From NCBI RefSeq assembly GCF_011009555.1, contig NZ_QXHD01000004.1:908737-972736 (forward strand): a DNA stretch of 64,000 nt, in the 5' to 3' direction. Origin of the DNA: Adonisia turfae CCMR0081 (lineage in GTDB: Bacteria; Cyanobacteriota; Cyanobacteriia; Phormidesmidales; Phormidesmidaceae). Shown here in pieces: positions 52,847-61,707 of this stretch. The stretch's first letter is position 1, and each line of letters begins with the position of its first letter. A program made the translations under genes and the position numbers. The notes beneath the pieces were generated by a model. That model worked only from the letters and a program-made list of their open reading frames with translations. It made no database searches and was not told where the DNA came from.

Positions 52847-54043
52847 ATGGCAGTATCAAACCAACGTGTTGTGATTTTGGGTGGAGGGTTTGGTGGTCTC
52901 TACACCGCTTTGGCCCTGAGTAAGTTGCCATGGGACAAAGCGATCAAGCCAGAAATCACGTTAGTTGATCAGCGCGATCGCTTCTTGTTTGCTCCCTTAC
53001 TGTATGAGCTGGTGACCGATGAACTCCAGACTTGGGAAATTGCGCCACCCTATGCCGAACTCTTAGCAGGAACAGGAATTAAGTTTCATCAGAGTGGTGT
53101 TTCTGGCATTGATGCTGTCGCAAATTCGGTGTGTTTGCAGGATGATGCGGTACTGCCTTACGACTATCTAGTCTTGGCTCTGGGGGGTGAAACTCCCATG
53201 GACATGGCTCCAGGGGTAAAAGAATATGCGATAGCATTTCGCACCCTCAGCGATGCCTATGCCCTCAAAGAACGGTTACGTGAACTAGAAGCCTCTGACG
53301 CCGATCAGATTCGTGTGGCGGTTGTAGGCGGTGGTTACAGTGGTGTCGAACTCGTCTGCAAATTGGCGGAACGCCTTGGTGAGAGAGGTCGACTGCGCAT
53401 TGTCGAACGGGGTACCGCTATTCTGCAAAATTCTCCAGAATTCAATCAGAAAGCGGCTCAAGATGCTCTGACCGATAAGGGTATCTGGATCGATTATGAA
53501 ACGACGGTAACTGAAATTGATGTAGATACTATTTCTTTAAAGTATAAAGATCAGGTGGATGTTCTGCCGGTAGACTTGGTGCTTTGGACCGTGGGCAATC
53601 AGGTCAATCCTTTAATAGCCAGCTTGCCTTTTGATAAAAATGAACACCAGCAGCTCAAAATTCAGCCTACGTTACAGTTGCTTAACCAGGGACATATTTT
53701 TGCCTTGGGTGATTTAGCAGACGGCCAAGATGCTGATGGTAATAAGGTGCCGACAACGGCCCAGGCCGCCTTACAACAGGCTGATTACACCGCATGGAAT
53801 ATCTGGGCGGCCTTAACTGGGCGACCCCCTCTCCCGTTTCGATACCAGCATCTTGGCGAAATGATGACCCTTGGTAGCGATACTGCAACACTGACCGGGC
53901 TAGGGCTCAAACTCGATGGTACAGCTGCTCACATTGTTCGTCGTTTAACCTATTTGTATCGCATGCCTACGTTTGAGCATCAGCTCCGAGTAGGGCTGAA
54001 TTGGATTAGTCAACCTTTACGAGAATTGTTGTCAGCGTCATAA
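52847..54043 (+). CDS. ndh: type II NAD(P)H dehydrogenase (NDH-2)
   Basis: This 398-residue FAD enzyme oxidises NAD(P)H and reduces quinone without pumping protons, at the membrane surface. It has the FAD-binding GGGFGGLYTALAL (residues 12-24), the ATG-like LALGGETP, the NAD-binding VVGGGYSGVE (about 163-172), and the FAD-contacting IFALGDLAD (about 286-294). Length is typical. Several NDH-2 paralogues usually occur in cyanobacteria, thought to sense or adjust redox state as much as to respire. Confidence 0.9.
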   Translation: MAVSNQRVVILGGGFGGLYTALALSKLPWDKAIKPEITLVDQRDRFLFAPLLYELVTDELQTWEIAPPYAELLAGTGIKFHQSGVSGIDAVANSVCLQDDAVLPYDYLVLALGGETPMDMAPGVKEYAIAFRTLSDAYALKERLRELEASDADQIRVAVVGGGYSGVELVCKLAERLGERGRLRIVERGTAILQNSPEFNQKAAQDALTDKGIWIDYETTVTEIDVDTISLKYKDQVDVLPVDLVLWTVGNQVNPLIASLPFDKNEHQQLKIQPTLQLLNQGHIFALGDLADGQDADGNKVPTTAQAALQQADYTAWNIWAALTGRPPLPFRYQHLGEMMTLGSDTATLTGLGLKLDGTAAHIVRRLTYLYRMPTFEHQLRVGLNWISQPLRELLSAS

Positions 54044-54200
54044 GGTTTGTCTTAGTTTTGGGGGGTGATTGTTGAATTTTTAGGGTTGAGTTGTCTACCA
54101 ACGACGGTGTTGGATTCTTGGCAAAGCATGTCCCCCCAATCATTCAAATTCAAAACTCAAAATTCCTTGAAAGTTTTTCTGTAGTGCCCCGTCTTACCCC

Positions 54201-54878
54201 ATGACCATACCTAAAGTCATTTTTCTTGATGCCGTCGGCACCCTCTTTGGAGTCAAAGGTAGTGTGGGGGAGGTGTATCAGACCCTAGCTCAGCAAGCGG
54301 GGGTGCAAGCTTCAGCCCATGAACTGGACAAAGCATTTTATCGAAGCTTTGCTGTTGCAAATGCCATGGCATTTCCTGGTGTCCCTGACGTTGAGATTCC
54401 CCATCAGGAGTATTTGTGGTGGTTAGCGATCGCAAAAGATACATTCCAACGAGCAGGCGTTTTCCAGGAATTTTCTGATTTTGAAGTTTTCTTTGAAGGT
54501 CTGTATCAACATTTTGCTACGGCTGCACCCTGGATGGTGTATCAAGACACGGTGAATTCTTTAAAGCGTTGGCAACGTAAGGGGATATCCTTAGGTATTA
54601 TTTCTAACTTTGATTCCCGTATTTATGCGGTGCTCGATGCTCTAAATCTGAAGCAATATTTTCAGACGATTACTATCTCCACTGAAGCAGGGGCTGCTAA
54701 GCCTGACGCTTTGATTTTTAAGACGGCATTGCAAAAGCATGACTGTAACCCTCAGGACGCATGGCACGTTGGTGACAGTCGAAAAGATGACATTAAGGGG
54801 GCTCAATCCGCAGGATTACGTGGGATCTGGTTAAAAAGACCTAGTCAGAACCAAATACAGTCCCCCATTGTGGCCTAG
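54201..54878 (+). CDS. HAD-IA family hydrolase
   Basis: The 225-residue protein is a haloacid dehalogenase-like phosphatase. Motif I is FLDAVGTLFG (near residue 8; the second acidic residue of the usual DxDGT is Val, so the DxVGT variant), motif II is IISNFD (near 134), motif III is KPDALIF and motif IV is HVGDSRKDD (near 189). The DxVGT form is known in some eukaryotic and cyanobacterial HDHD3-like proteins, which fits here. Lack of the acid Asp may lower or change activity. Substrate unknown. Confidence 0.83.
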   Translation: MTIPKVIFLDAVGTLFGVKGSVGEVYQTLAQQAGVQASAHELDKAFYRSFAVANAMAFPGVPDVEIPHQEYLWWLAIAKDTFQRAGVFQEFSDFEVFFEGLYQHFATAAPWMVYQDTVNSLKRWQRKGISLGIISNFDSRIYAVLDALNLKQYFQTITISTEAGAAKPDALIFKTALQKHDCNPQDAWHVGDSRKDDIKGAQSAGLRGIWLKRPSQNQIQSPIVA

Positions 54879-55151
54879 AAGCCGTCCCACTGGCATTAAC
54901 GTCCTAAGTTTACTATGATCCAGCAGGTTAGTGTGCCAAAGGGGTAGCTTGCTAAAAATAGATGGCTCAACGTCATCGTTAATTTAAACTAGGAGCGAAT
55001 GCGTTTTGAGTGTGGAACTTTAAATTGAGGGCATTTTTACCTTCATTAGCGGATAAATGATTCACCCTAAGGCTTAAGGACTTATACGTTCTACCCCTGA
55101 TCTCACGCTACGCTTGTGTCAGCATCATTACACTGTTTCTAGTCGTCAACT

Positions 55152-55700
55152 GTGTCTCAAAAACAACAAAATCCCTGGATCGAAGGTTTTCAAACTATTG
55201 GACTTAGTATTGCTCTCGCTCTAGGTATTCGGCAATTTGTAGCAGAAGCCCGCTATATCCCGTCTGAGTCAATGAAGCCCACTTTGCTGGTCAATGACCG
55301 TCTAGTGATTGAAAAGATTAGCTATCGGTTTCAAGAACCTCAGCGAGGCGATATTGTCGTTTTTTGGCCACCCTTAGAAATTGTGCCAGATGAGCAAAAA
55401 CGGGATGCGTTTATTAAACGGATTGTTGGGTTGCCAGGAGATACGGTAGAGGTGGTCGATGGCACTGTTCTAGTCAATGGTGATGCATTAGATGAAAGCT
55501 ACATTCAATCGCCACCTACCTATGAACAAGCACCACTGACCATTCCGGACGGAAGTTACTTTGTGCTTGGCGATAATCGTAATGCTAGCTATGACAGCCA
55601 TGCATGGGATATTTCTGAACCATTTGTGCCTGAGGATCAGATTATTGGTAAGGCCGTTGTCCGATTTTGGCCCCTCACCCGTCTTGGTGGTTTAAATTAA
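55152..55700 (+). CDS. lepB: signal peptidase I (first copy)
   Basis: Signal peptidase I removes signal peptides from exported proteins. The 182-residue enzyme has one N-terminal membrane segment (about residues 13-28), the catalytic serine S40 in IPSESMKPT, the catalytic lysine K89 in FIKRIVGLPGD, and the GDNRNASYDSH block. The start is a GTG at 55152. A second, closely similar copy starts 60 bp downstream, so the pair arose by tandem duplication. Confidence 0.94.
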   Translation: MSQKQQNPWIEGFQTIGLSIALALGIRQFVAEARYIPSESMKPTLLVNDRLVIEKISYRFQEPQRGDIVVFWPPLEIVPDEQKRDAFIKRIVGLPGDTVEVVDGTVLVNGDALDESYIQSPPTYEQAPLTIPDGSYFVLGDNRNASYDSHAWDISEPFVPEDQIIGKAVVRFWPLTRLGGLN

Positions 55701-55759
55701 ATTGATTATGATTTCCTCAGATGTGCTAGGGTGCCCCTACTTCGCTGGGGCCAGTTGTT

Positions 55760-56311
55760 GTGGTTGATCAAAATACTAATAATATTTGGGTTGAAAGTTT
55801 GCAAACGATTGGGCTTAGCGTAGTGCTGGCCCTAGGAATTCGTCAGTTTGTCGCAGAAGCTCGCTATATTCCTACTGGCTCCATGGAGCCTACCTTGCAG
55901 GTGAACGATCGCTTAGTGGTTGAAAAGCTTAGCTATCACCTAAGTTCACCGGAGCGGGGCGATATTATTGTGTTTTGGCCCCCAGCAGAACTAACCCCTG
56001 AGGGCCAACCTCGCAATGCGTTTATCAAACGGGTGGTTGGGCTGCCAGGGGATATCGTAGAAGTCACTGATGGCAAGGTATTGATCAACGACGAGCCCAT
56101 TGATGAGCGTTATATTAAAGCTCCACCCACATATCAGTGGGGGCCTGAAACTGTACCTACAGAAAGCTACATTGTCTTTGGTGATAATCGTAACAACAGT
56201 GTCGATAGTCACGCTTGGAGTCGTCCATTTTTGCCAGAAGATCAGATCATTGGCAAAGCTGTAGTGCGGTTTTGGCCGCCTGGTCGAGTGGGATTACTCA
56301 AACGAAATTAA
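55760..56311 (+). CDS. lepB: signal peptidase I (second copy)
   Basis: The 183-residue paralogue has the same layout: membrane segment at about residues 13-29, catalytic S41 in IPTGSMEPT, K90 in FIKRVVGLPGD, and GDNRNNSVDSH. It starts with GTG. Both copies are intact, so each may have its own substrates or membrane (plasma against thylakoid). Cyanobacteria commonly have two type I peptidases, but usually not side by side as far as I recall. A strong hairpin follows. Confidence 0.94.
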   Translation: MVDQNTNNIWVESLQTIGLSVVLALGIRQFVAEARYIPTGSMEPTLQVNDRLVVEKLSYHLSSPERGDIIVFWPPAELTPEGQPRNAFIKRVVGLPGDIVEVTDGKVLINDEPIDERYIKAPPTYQWGPETVPTESYIVFGDNRNNSVDSHAWSRPFLPEDQIIGKAVVRFWPPGRVGLLKRN

Positions 56312-56344
56312 GGTAGAGTTTTAAGTTTTTAATGGTGAGTTCAA

Positions 56345-56380
56345 GACCATAGGGGTTTACTCCAGTAAACCCCTATGGTC
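56345..56380. terminator. 16-bp bidirectional terminator
   Basis: Arms GACCATAGGGGTTTAC (56345-56360) and its exact complement (56365-56380) flank the 4-nt loop TCCA. It lies between the second peptidase gene and convergent dihydroorotase, touching the latter's stop region. Confidence 0.85.
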
Positions 56381-57632
56381 CCACGGTGGGTAGCCAGATA
56401 TGCTTTGCTTTACCTTGAATAGTTTGATGACCATAGGGGGAATTGATAACGTCACACCCTAAGTTCTTTGTACTAACGGTCCAGCTGTGGCTAGGGTCGA
56501 AGAGTACAAGGTTGGCTGGACTATTGATTTGTATTTGGGCGGGCTCAATATTTAAGCATTGGGCTGGTTGCAGGCTGAGATAGTTCCAGAGCTGTAGGGC
56601 ACTCCATCGATTGGTGGCGACAAATGTTTGCCAAAGAATGGGCAGGGCCAACTGTAGACCAACGGCTCCTGGAGGGGCGACGCCAAAGGGAACCGCTTTT
56701 TCTTCGTAGGTGTGGACACAGTGATCAACTGCGATCGCATCCAGAGTGCCATCCTCCAATCCCCTAATTAACTCCGTTTGGTCTGTAGGATTACCTAGGG
56801 GTGGTTCAAGGCGCAAACTAGGTGCATAGCTGTCTAGGTCGGCGGTGCTAAACAGTAAATGGAGCCAGGTTACACTAGCCGTAATAGGCAATCCACGGGC
56901 TTTACTTGCACGAATGAGTTCAACGCTGCGAGCGGTGGAAATGCGCATAAAATGTACTGGGCGTTGGGTCGTAACCACCTCCTCTAACAGGGCTGATAGC
57001 GGGATAGTTTCGGCAGTCGCTGGCAAGGGAGATAGCCCCAGACGGATCGCATTGGCCCCATCACGACAGGTACCGGTTTGTTTGCGATCGCAAGGCCACA
57101 GGGCTATAGGTAATGGCAGCGACTGGGTATAGTCCAACAAGCGCTGCATCATCAGTCCGTTGGTGATAGGCTGACCGTCACAAAAACCAACTACTCCGAC
57201 CTCACCTAGCTCCATTAGGTCAGTTAACTGTCCACCTTGAGTCCCCTGAGTAATGGCTGCCCAAGGCAAAATTTGTGGTTGGTGGTTGTATTGGTTAGCT
57301 AACCGCTGTTGTACTTGAGCCAGGTTGTCCACAGCTGGTGTGGTGTTGGGTAAGATCCCAATGCGTGTAAATCCTCCCTGGGCTGCTGCCGCCAAAAGCT
57401 GCCCTAGGGTTTCCCTAGACTCATGGCCCGGTTCCCCAGTCTGGCTATACAGATCCACCAGCCCTGGGCCCAAAATACAGCCCTGGCCATTTATTTCCGT
57501 CACATCATCACCAGATACATCAAGGGAGTCACCCATTGCCTGGATGACACCCTCCCGTATCAACACGTCACTGATCTGGTCCCGCTGAGTTAGCGGATCC
57601 AGTATGCGTACCTGTCGTATCCAGCTATTCAT
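56373..57632 (-). CDS. dihydroorotase homologue lacking metal ligands
   Basis: This 419-residue protein aligns by pattern with PyrC-type dihydroorotase of the amidohydrolase superfamily: GLVDLYSQTGEPGHE (about residues 57-71), GGFTRIGILPNTTP, and DAIAVDHCVHTYEEK with PFGVAPPGAVGLQ. The metal-binding HxH after GLVD is Y62-S-Q64, and the later HxxxH and C-H-x-S-type His residues are also replaced. The final Asp is kept. Such inactive forms are known as partners of aspartate carbamoyltransferase. So it is probably a structural pseudo-enzyme, with the real activity elsewhere. Confidence 0.82.
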   Translation of the reverse strand: MNSWIRQVRILDPLTQRDQISDVLIREGVIQAMGDSLDVSGDDVTEINGQGCILGPGLVDLYSQTGEPGHESRETLGQLLAAAAQGGFTRIGILPNTTPAVDNLAQVQQRLANQYNHQPQILPWAAITQGTQGGQLTDLMELGEVGVVGFCDGQPITNGLMMQRLLDYTQSLPLPIALWPCDRKQTGTCRDGANAIRLGLSPLPATAETIPLSALLEEVVTTQRPVHFMRISTARSVELIRASKARGLPITASVTWLHLLFSTADLDSYAPSLRLEPPLGNPTDQTELIRGLEDGTLDAIAVDHCVHTYEEKAVPFGVAPPGAVGLQLALPILWQTFVATNRWSALQLWNYLSLQPAQCLNIEPAQIQINSPANLVLFDPSHSWTVSTKNLGCDVINSPYGHQTIQGKAKHIWLPTVGP

Positions 57633-57660
57633 GTTTCCTCAGGTCTGATAAACCTTTGCG

Positions 57661-59010
57661 TTACAGCGCTCCCGCTGCTGTTGTATCAAATATGCTCCCT
57701 GAAAGGTGGACTGTGATATTAGCAGCACTGAGCATTGGCTTACTACCCACACCATCCGGATAATCAATGACGCTAACGGCCCCATTGCCCTGCTTAAACT
57801 GCCAGAATGTCTCGGGCCCGAGGCCAGTGACATAGCAGAGAATAGCCTTATTGATGGCATCGTGAGCGACGACTAATACAGTTTGAGGAGCTTCCTGTTG
57901 ACTATACTGGGCAACAATTTCATTCCAGGCTTTAACTGCTCGATCCCACACATCTTGCAAGTTTTCACCACCAGGCATTTGAACTGTTTCAGGTTTAGTC
58001 TGCCATGCTTCTAACATGCCTGGAAATCCTGCTTCAATCTCATGTTCAAATTTTCCTTCCCACTGACCATGGCTGATTTCCCATAGCCCCTCAGTGACCG
58101 CCAAGGAAACATCAGGATGTTTTTGTAAAATAATTTTAGCGGTTTCCTTTGGGCGCATCATGGAGCTAGAAATAGCCCCATCAATGGGAACATCTGCTAG
58201 AAACTCCCTGGCTTGATCGGCCTGGGCACGACCGTTGTCGTTCAGTGGAATATCAATCTGCCCCTGGAAGCGTGATTCTCGGTTCCATTCAGTTTCACCA
58301 TGGCGAACTAGCAGTAGTCGCGGTCCCTTAAATCCTCGACGTAATGTCGGTATGGGGGCTCCTGTATGGCTCGTAGAGTTCATGGATTCTAGCTGAGCAC
58401 GCTCTCCCCAAACGCCTGGAAAATTAAGAACGCTAATGCCACAGTTGGCCTGATACATACGGTTCAGCGCTTCAGGGCCAAGACCAATAGCTGTGCCAAC
58501 TAAAGCACGATTGATAGCACTGTGGGCCACGACTAAAACAGTTTGCCCCCGGTGATTATCCAATAATCCTTGCCAAAATTCTGCTGCCTGATGCCATATC
58601 GCCCGAACGGGATAAAAATCTTTGACAGTGCCATTTGCTTGAGGTACGGCCATCTTGAAGTCATTCGGCTGATGTCGCCACGCCTGATATTCTTCGGGAT
58701 ACTTGGCTTCAATATCTGCAAAAGATATTGCTTCCCATAGGGGGAGGCTTATTTCTTTAAGTAGATCCGTTACTTGCGGTGTATGACCTTGATTTAGTGT
58801 GTCTGTGATTAATGCAGCTGTGCGAGCTGCCCGCTTCAAGGGACTACAGTAGACAGTATCGATGGCAATACCCTTTAGAAATATGCCTACTTCTCGTGCT
58901 TGAGCTTCGCCTGTTTCTGTGAGGAGCGACTCATCATGGTGCCCTTGAACAATACGCTTTACGTTAAATGTACTTTCACCGTGCCGAACCACAATCACTC
59001 GCGTTTTCAA
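57661..59010 (-). CDS. two-domain histidine phosphatase (phosphoglycerate-mutase-like)
   Basis: The 449-residue protein has two histidine-phosphatase domains, about residues 1-205 and 228-440. Each keeps the phosphohistidine motif (VRHGESTFN at about 8; VRHGETEWN at about 234) and the second-His segment (VVAHSAINRAL; VVAHDAINKAI). Members of this branch are cofactor-dependent phosphoglycerate mutases or broad phosphatases. It starts 28 bp upstream of the dihydroorotase homologue on the same strand, so the two probably form an operon. Confidence 0.88.
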   Translation of the reverse strand: MKTRVIVVRHGESTFNVKRIVQGHHDESLLTETGEAQAREVGIFLKGIAIDTVYCSPLKRAARTAALITDTLNQGHTPQVTDLLKEISLPLWEAISFADIEAKYPEEYQAWRHQPNDFKMAVPQANGTVKDFYPVRAIWHQAAEFWQGLLDNHRGQTVLVVAHSAINRALVGTAIGLGPEALNRMYQANCGISVLNFPGVWGERAQLESMNSTSHTGAPIPTLRRGFKGPRLLLVRHGETEWNRESRFQGQIDIPLNDNGRAQADQAREFLADVPIDGAISSSMMRPKETAKIILQKHPDVSLAVTEGLWEISHGQWEGKFEHEIEAGFPGMLEAWQTKPETVQMPGGENLQDVWDRAVKAWNEIVAQYSQQEAPQTVLVVAHDAINKAILCYVTGLGPETFWQFKQGNGAVSVIDYPDGVGSKPMLSAANITVHLSGSIFDTTAAGAL

Positions 59011-59252
59011 GGTTCTGTCCTCTCTCGATTTACTGCGCTAGATCAAACAGTGTGATTGTACGTGATATCCACTGACCCATGGGAGATTTCTCAAACTGGA
59101 TAGCAAGTGAGTGCTATGCCAAGTTGCGTAAACCAACCAGATCTCTGGCTGATGCTTGTCATGTTTTTTGAAGCTGTTATAAGTTCAAGACAACAAAACT
59201 TTTATCAAGCTTAAAAAACTTGTCTTTCTGAGCTTTATCTTTAGCCGTTACG

Positions 59253-59567
59253 ATGACAGTAAGTGCTATGGGTGCTTGCTTAAAACTTGCTATTAAAGGG
59301 ATTCAGAGTCTTTATAGTATTTTCCAAATTCAGGCATTCAAAATCCATAGTTTCACCCTGATGATACCTGTTCACTCTGATAAACAATTAACTATATACG
59401 TCCCTGAGATAAGCAGTATGGATTCTAAAAAGAACCTTTTAGGATTGGCAAATAACGATCAAAATCACGGCCAGAGCCAGTCTTCTTCTGAGCCCCATCA
59501 AGATAATACGATGTCTTTGGTTTATCCCGATGGTCGAGTGAAGAACGTCAAGGTACGTCAGAAGTGA
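59253..59567 (+). CDS. small hypothetical protein; true start uncertain
   Basis: I do not recognise this protein. The frame gives 104 residues from ATG 59253, but the likely real part begins at ATG 59418 (MDSKKNLLGLAN) and would be 49 residues: a polar Gln/Ser/His-rich segment and a C-terminus MSLVYPDGRVKNVKVRQK. The upstream half is hydrophobic and less protein-like. Neither start has a strong ribosome-binding site. Confidence 0.4.
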   Translation: MTVSAMGACLKLAIKGIQSLYSIFQIQAFKIHSFTLMIPVHSDKQLTIYVPEISSMDSKKNLLGLANNDQNHGQSQSSSEPHQDNTMSLVYPDGRVKNVKVRQK

Positions 59568-59760
59568 TAAATCATTTCAGCGTTGCTGACTTTCGGGAGG
59601 ATTTAATCTGAATAATGCTGATATAGGTAAGGCAATCCTAACTAGGTCAATCCCTTCTCCTATTCAGCAGTAGCTAATTTCTTTTGATATAGAAATATGT
59701 AGAGCACCTGAACTATAGGGCACCTTCATGTAGAGGCCTTTACTCGCATCCCTTTTTGCC

Positions 59761-60492
59761 ATGGCATTGCCTAGACTTTTAAGCCAACTCACCCAGGTTT
59801 TTCTAGCGGTGCCATGCCCACTTTGTCAGCGGCCTGCTTCATCGCTTCTGTGTGCCGATTGTTATGGGCAGATGTGTGCGTGCCAATGGTCTTCTGGCCA
59901 GGCTCATGCCATGCATCAGATGCCTGCTACATCAAAACAGCCAGCACTATTAGTCTTTTCCTGGGGAAAATATCAGGGTGTTCTCAAGCAGCTATTGGCT
60001 TTGCTCAAGTATGGCAACCAGGCTGAGCTTGGGCTTTGGTTGGGTTATCAATTAGGGCAGCAATGGAAAAAAAGTGGTCTTCAAGGGACACATCGGCCCG
60101 TTGTTGTCCCAATCCCGTTGCATCGTCAGCGCCTCAATCAACGAGGGTATAACCAAGCTGCTCTGATTGCTCAGGGATTTTGTCGTGTTACAGGTCTGCC
60201 GTTAGCAGAAAATGGTCTGAGGCGGATTAAAGCCACTGAGGCAATGTATCATTTGAAAGCTCACGAAAGGCACAAAAATCTGATAGATGCATTCCAATTG
60301 GGTAAGAAGTTGCCATCCCAGCAACAGCCCATCTTACTCATGGACGATATTTATACTACAGGTACCACTGCTAAAACAGCAGCTATTCCCTTGATGCGGG
60401 CTGGTTATTGCATTGTCGGCATTGCTACCGTTGCTCAAGCGATTTTATCGTCCCCATTGGCGGGGTCAGGAAGATCTGATCTTCCTCATTAA
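59761..60492 (+). CDS. comF: ComF-family phosphoribosyltransferase-like protein
   Basis: This 243-residue protein has an N-terminal zinc-binding part (CPLCQRP...LLCADCY, about residues 19-35) and a C-terminal phosphoribosyltransferase fold (HRQRLNQRGYNQA near 120 and the LMDDIYTTGTTAK site near 196). ComF proteins assist DNA uptake in competent bacteria and are present in naturally transformable cyanobacteria. The end of the gene overlaps the next, convergent gene by 68 bp. Confidence 0.9.
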   Translation: MALPRLLSQLTQVFLAVPCPLCQRPASSLLCADCYGQMCACQWSSGQAHAMHQMPATSKQPALLVFSWGKYQGVLKQLLALLKYGNQAELGLWLGYQLGQQWKKSGLQGTHRPVVVPIPLHRQRLNQRGYNQAALIAQGFCRVTGLPLAENGLRRIKATEAMYHLKAHERHKNLIDAFQLGKKLPSQQQPILLMDDIYTTGTTAKTAAIPLMRAGYCIVGIATVAQAILSSPLAGSGRSDLPH

Positions 60493-60916
60493 ATACCAGG
60501 CTCGCGTCTAATCCTGTAATTTGCTCAAATTGGCTAGGTGTCAGCTTTACATCTATGGATGCAGGATCGATTGAACTGGGTTGCACCGTTTTCACATCCA
60601 GAGAAGTTACCCCCAACGACTTAGCGTGAGGGGGCTTAAATGCGCTGGGTAATTGGGGCGATGATTCTGGATCAGGCTGCCAAGTTCGAAGACGTTCATG
60701 AACATCGTAAATAAATGACATACCTTTTTGCATGGGCACCTTAGACCAACCTTTGACAAGAGCTTCTGTTAGAGCAAGTTCGATTAAAGATTGGGGATAA
60801 GTCTCTACTAGCTTGGCCAAATAGTCTGCAAATGTATCACCATCATTGCCATCTAATTGATAGATATCAACAATATGATTCACGCGCTGGCGGGTGATAC
60901 GTTTTTGGATGTCCAT
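60425..60916 (-). CDS. hypothetical protein overlapping comF
   Basis: I do not recognise a named family in this 163-residue protein. Its N-terminal 90 residues are helical and well ordered (TRQRVNHIVDIYQLDG, FADYLAKLVETYPQSLIELALTEALV, VPMQKGMSFIYDVHERLRTW). They look like a conserved cyanobacterial domain. The last 70 residues are polar and probably flexible. The last 22 codons lie opposite the end of comF. It has no signal peptide. Confidence 0.7.
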   Translation of the reverse strand: MDIQKRITRQRVNHIVDIYQLDGNDGDTFADYLAKLVETYPQSLIELALTEALVKGWSKVPMQKGMSFIYDVHERLRTWQPDPESSPQLPSAFKPPHAKSLGVTSLDVKTVQPSSIDPASIDVKLTPSQFEQITGLDASLVFNEEDQIFLTPPMGTIKSLEQR

Positions 60917-61079
60917 TATTATGCTTAGAACCTGAAAATTAGCAGTTCGTTTAGCCTGTTATGGCAGATAAATCAGAGCGTGAAATGCAGAATTATTGAT
61001 TTCCCTAAATACTGATTTAGGTATTTACACCTGAGAACGAGTAATGCGGGAATAATGACTGGCAAAAACGATGATTAGG

Positions 61080-61101
61080 TTTTCTATTAGACAATAGAAA
61101 A
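61080..61101. repeat. 9-bp hairpin with tetraloop
   Basis: TTTTCTATT (61080-61088) pairs with AATAGAAAA (61093-61101) around AGAC. Outer ATTAGG and CCTAAT segments could lengthen the stem with a bulge. It may be a terminator on either strand or part of a small RNA. Confidence 0.55.
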
Positions 61102-61245
61102 ATAGCCTAATTAAACCTAATTAGCATAACTCTAATATTTAATTTTCATAATAGATGAAGAAGACCTTACTCTGTCAATACGAGAAAACGTAGTGATGAC
61201 TATTTTTTATTCATCATACTTTCTTATATTATCTGTGGCGAGGAT

Positions 61246-61416
61246 ATGATCCTAATGGTGAGTAGCTCTGCTGGCTTAATACTGTTCAGTCCCATGGCTG
61301 AGCTTTACTTTTCTGAAAGTTTTGCAGCTTTGACAGAAAATGTCTGGTTTCATTGGCAGAGGTTTGCTTTTAATGCTTACTTTCATTTTCTATTTATCAA
61401 TACTAATTCTGGGTGA
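61246..61416 (+). CDS. possible 56-residue small protein
   Basis: An ATG at 61246 (or 61255) opens a frame ending in TGA at 61414-61416. A GGCGAGGA sequence precedes the first ATG by four bases, and a 13-bp hairpin starts two bases after the stop. The peptide is hydrophobic and aromatic (ENVWFHWQRFAF), with a possible membrane-seeking character. Base composition is AT-rich and similar to the surrounding gap, so chance cannot be ruled out. Confidence 0.3.
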   Translation: MILMVSSSAGLILFSPMAELYFSESFAALTENVWFHWQRFAFNAYFHFLFINTNSG

Positions 61417-61417
61417 A

Positions 61418-61447
61418 AGTGAGGATAGATCATCATCTATCCTCACT
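61418..61447 (+). terminator. 13-bp hairpin with tetraloop
   Basis: AGTGAGGATAGAT (61418-61430) and its exact complement (61435-61447) flank CATC. It is followed by CTTTAG, a poor U-tract. It lies just after the stop of the small frame at 61246. Confidence 0.6.
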
Positions 61448-61707
61448 CTTTAGTACAGACACAGATGGCTTTTGTAGAAAGATCGTTATCGTTTCTGGGG
61501 GTTCGGGAAACTTAAGAGAGCATCCAGAGACACTTGCTCAATGCTGCCTTGTTGGGATTAGACTGTATTGTCTAGCCCAGCAATTGGAAGCTGCATAAGA
61601 TGTTCCATTGCAAAAAGTATCTCTAAATATTTTTTGAGAACGGCACTGGAACGTACCAATGTCCTCCTTTACGAGAGCGTTAAAATCATCGCTGGGCAAT
61701 CAAAAAG

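Larger units (their letters stand above)
60917..61707. other. 791-bp AT-rich region with two strong hairpins
   Basis: This separates the hypothetical gene (minus) from the PatA-type regulator gene (plus). It contains a 9-bp hairpin at 61080-61101, a 13-bp hairpin at 61418-61447, and a small candidate frame at 61246-61416 between them. Otherwise nothing is named. Confidence 0.6.

Noticed and set aside
61413..61598. Plus-strand 61-codon frame upstream of the PatA-type gene
   Set aside because: It begins inside a strong hairpin and the peptide is not protein-like.
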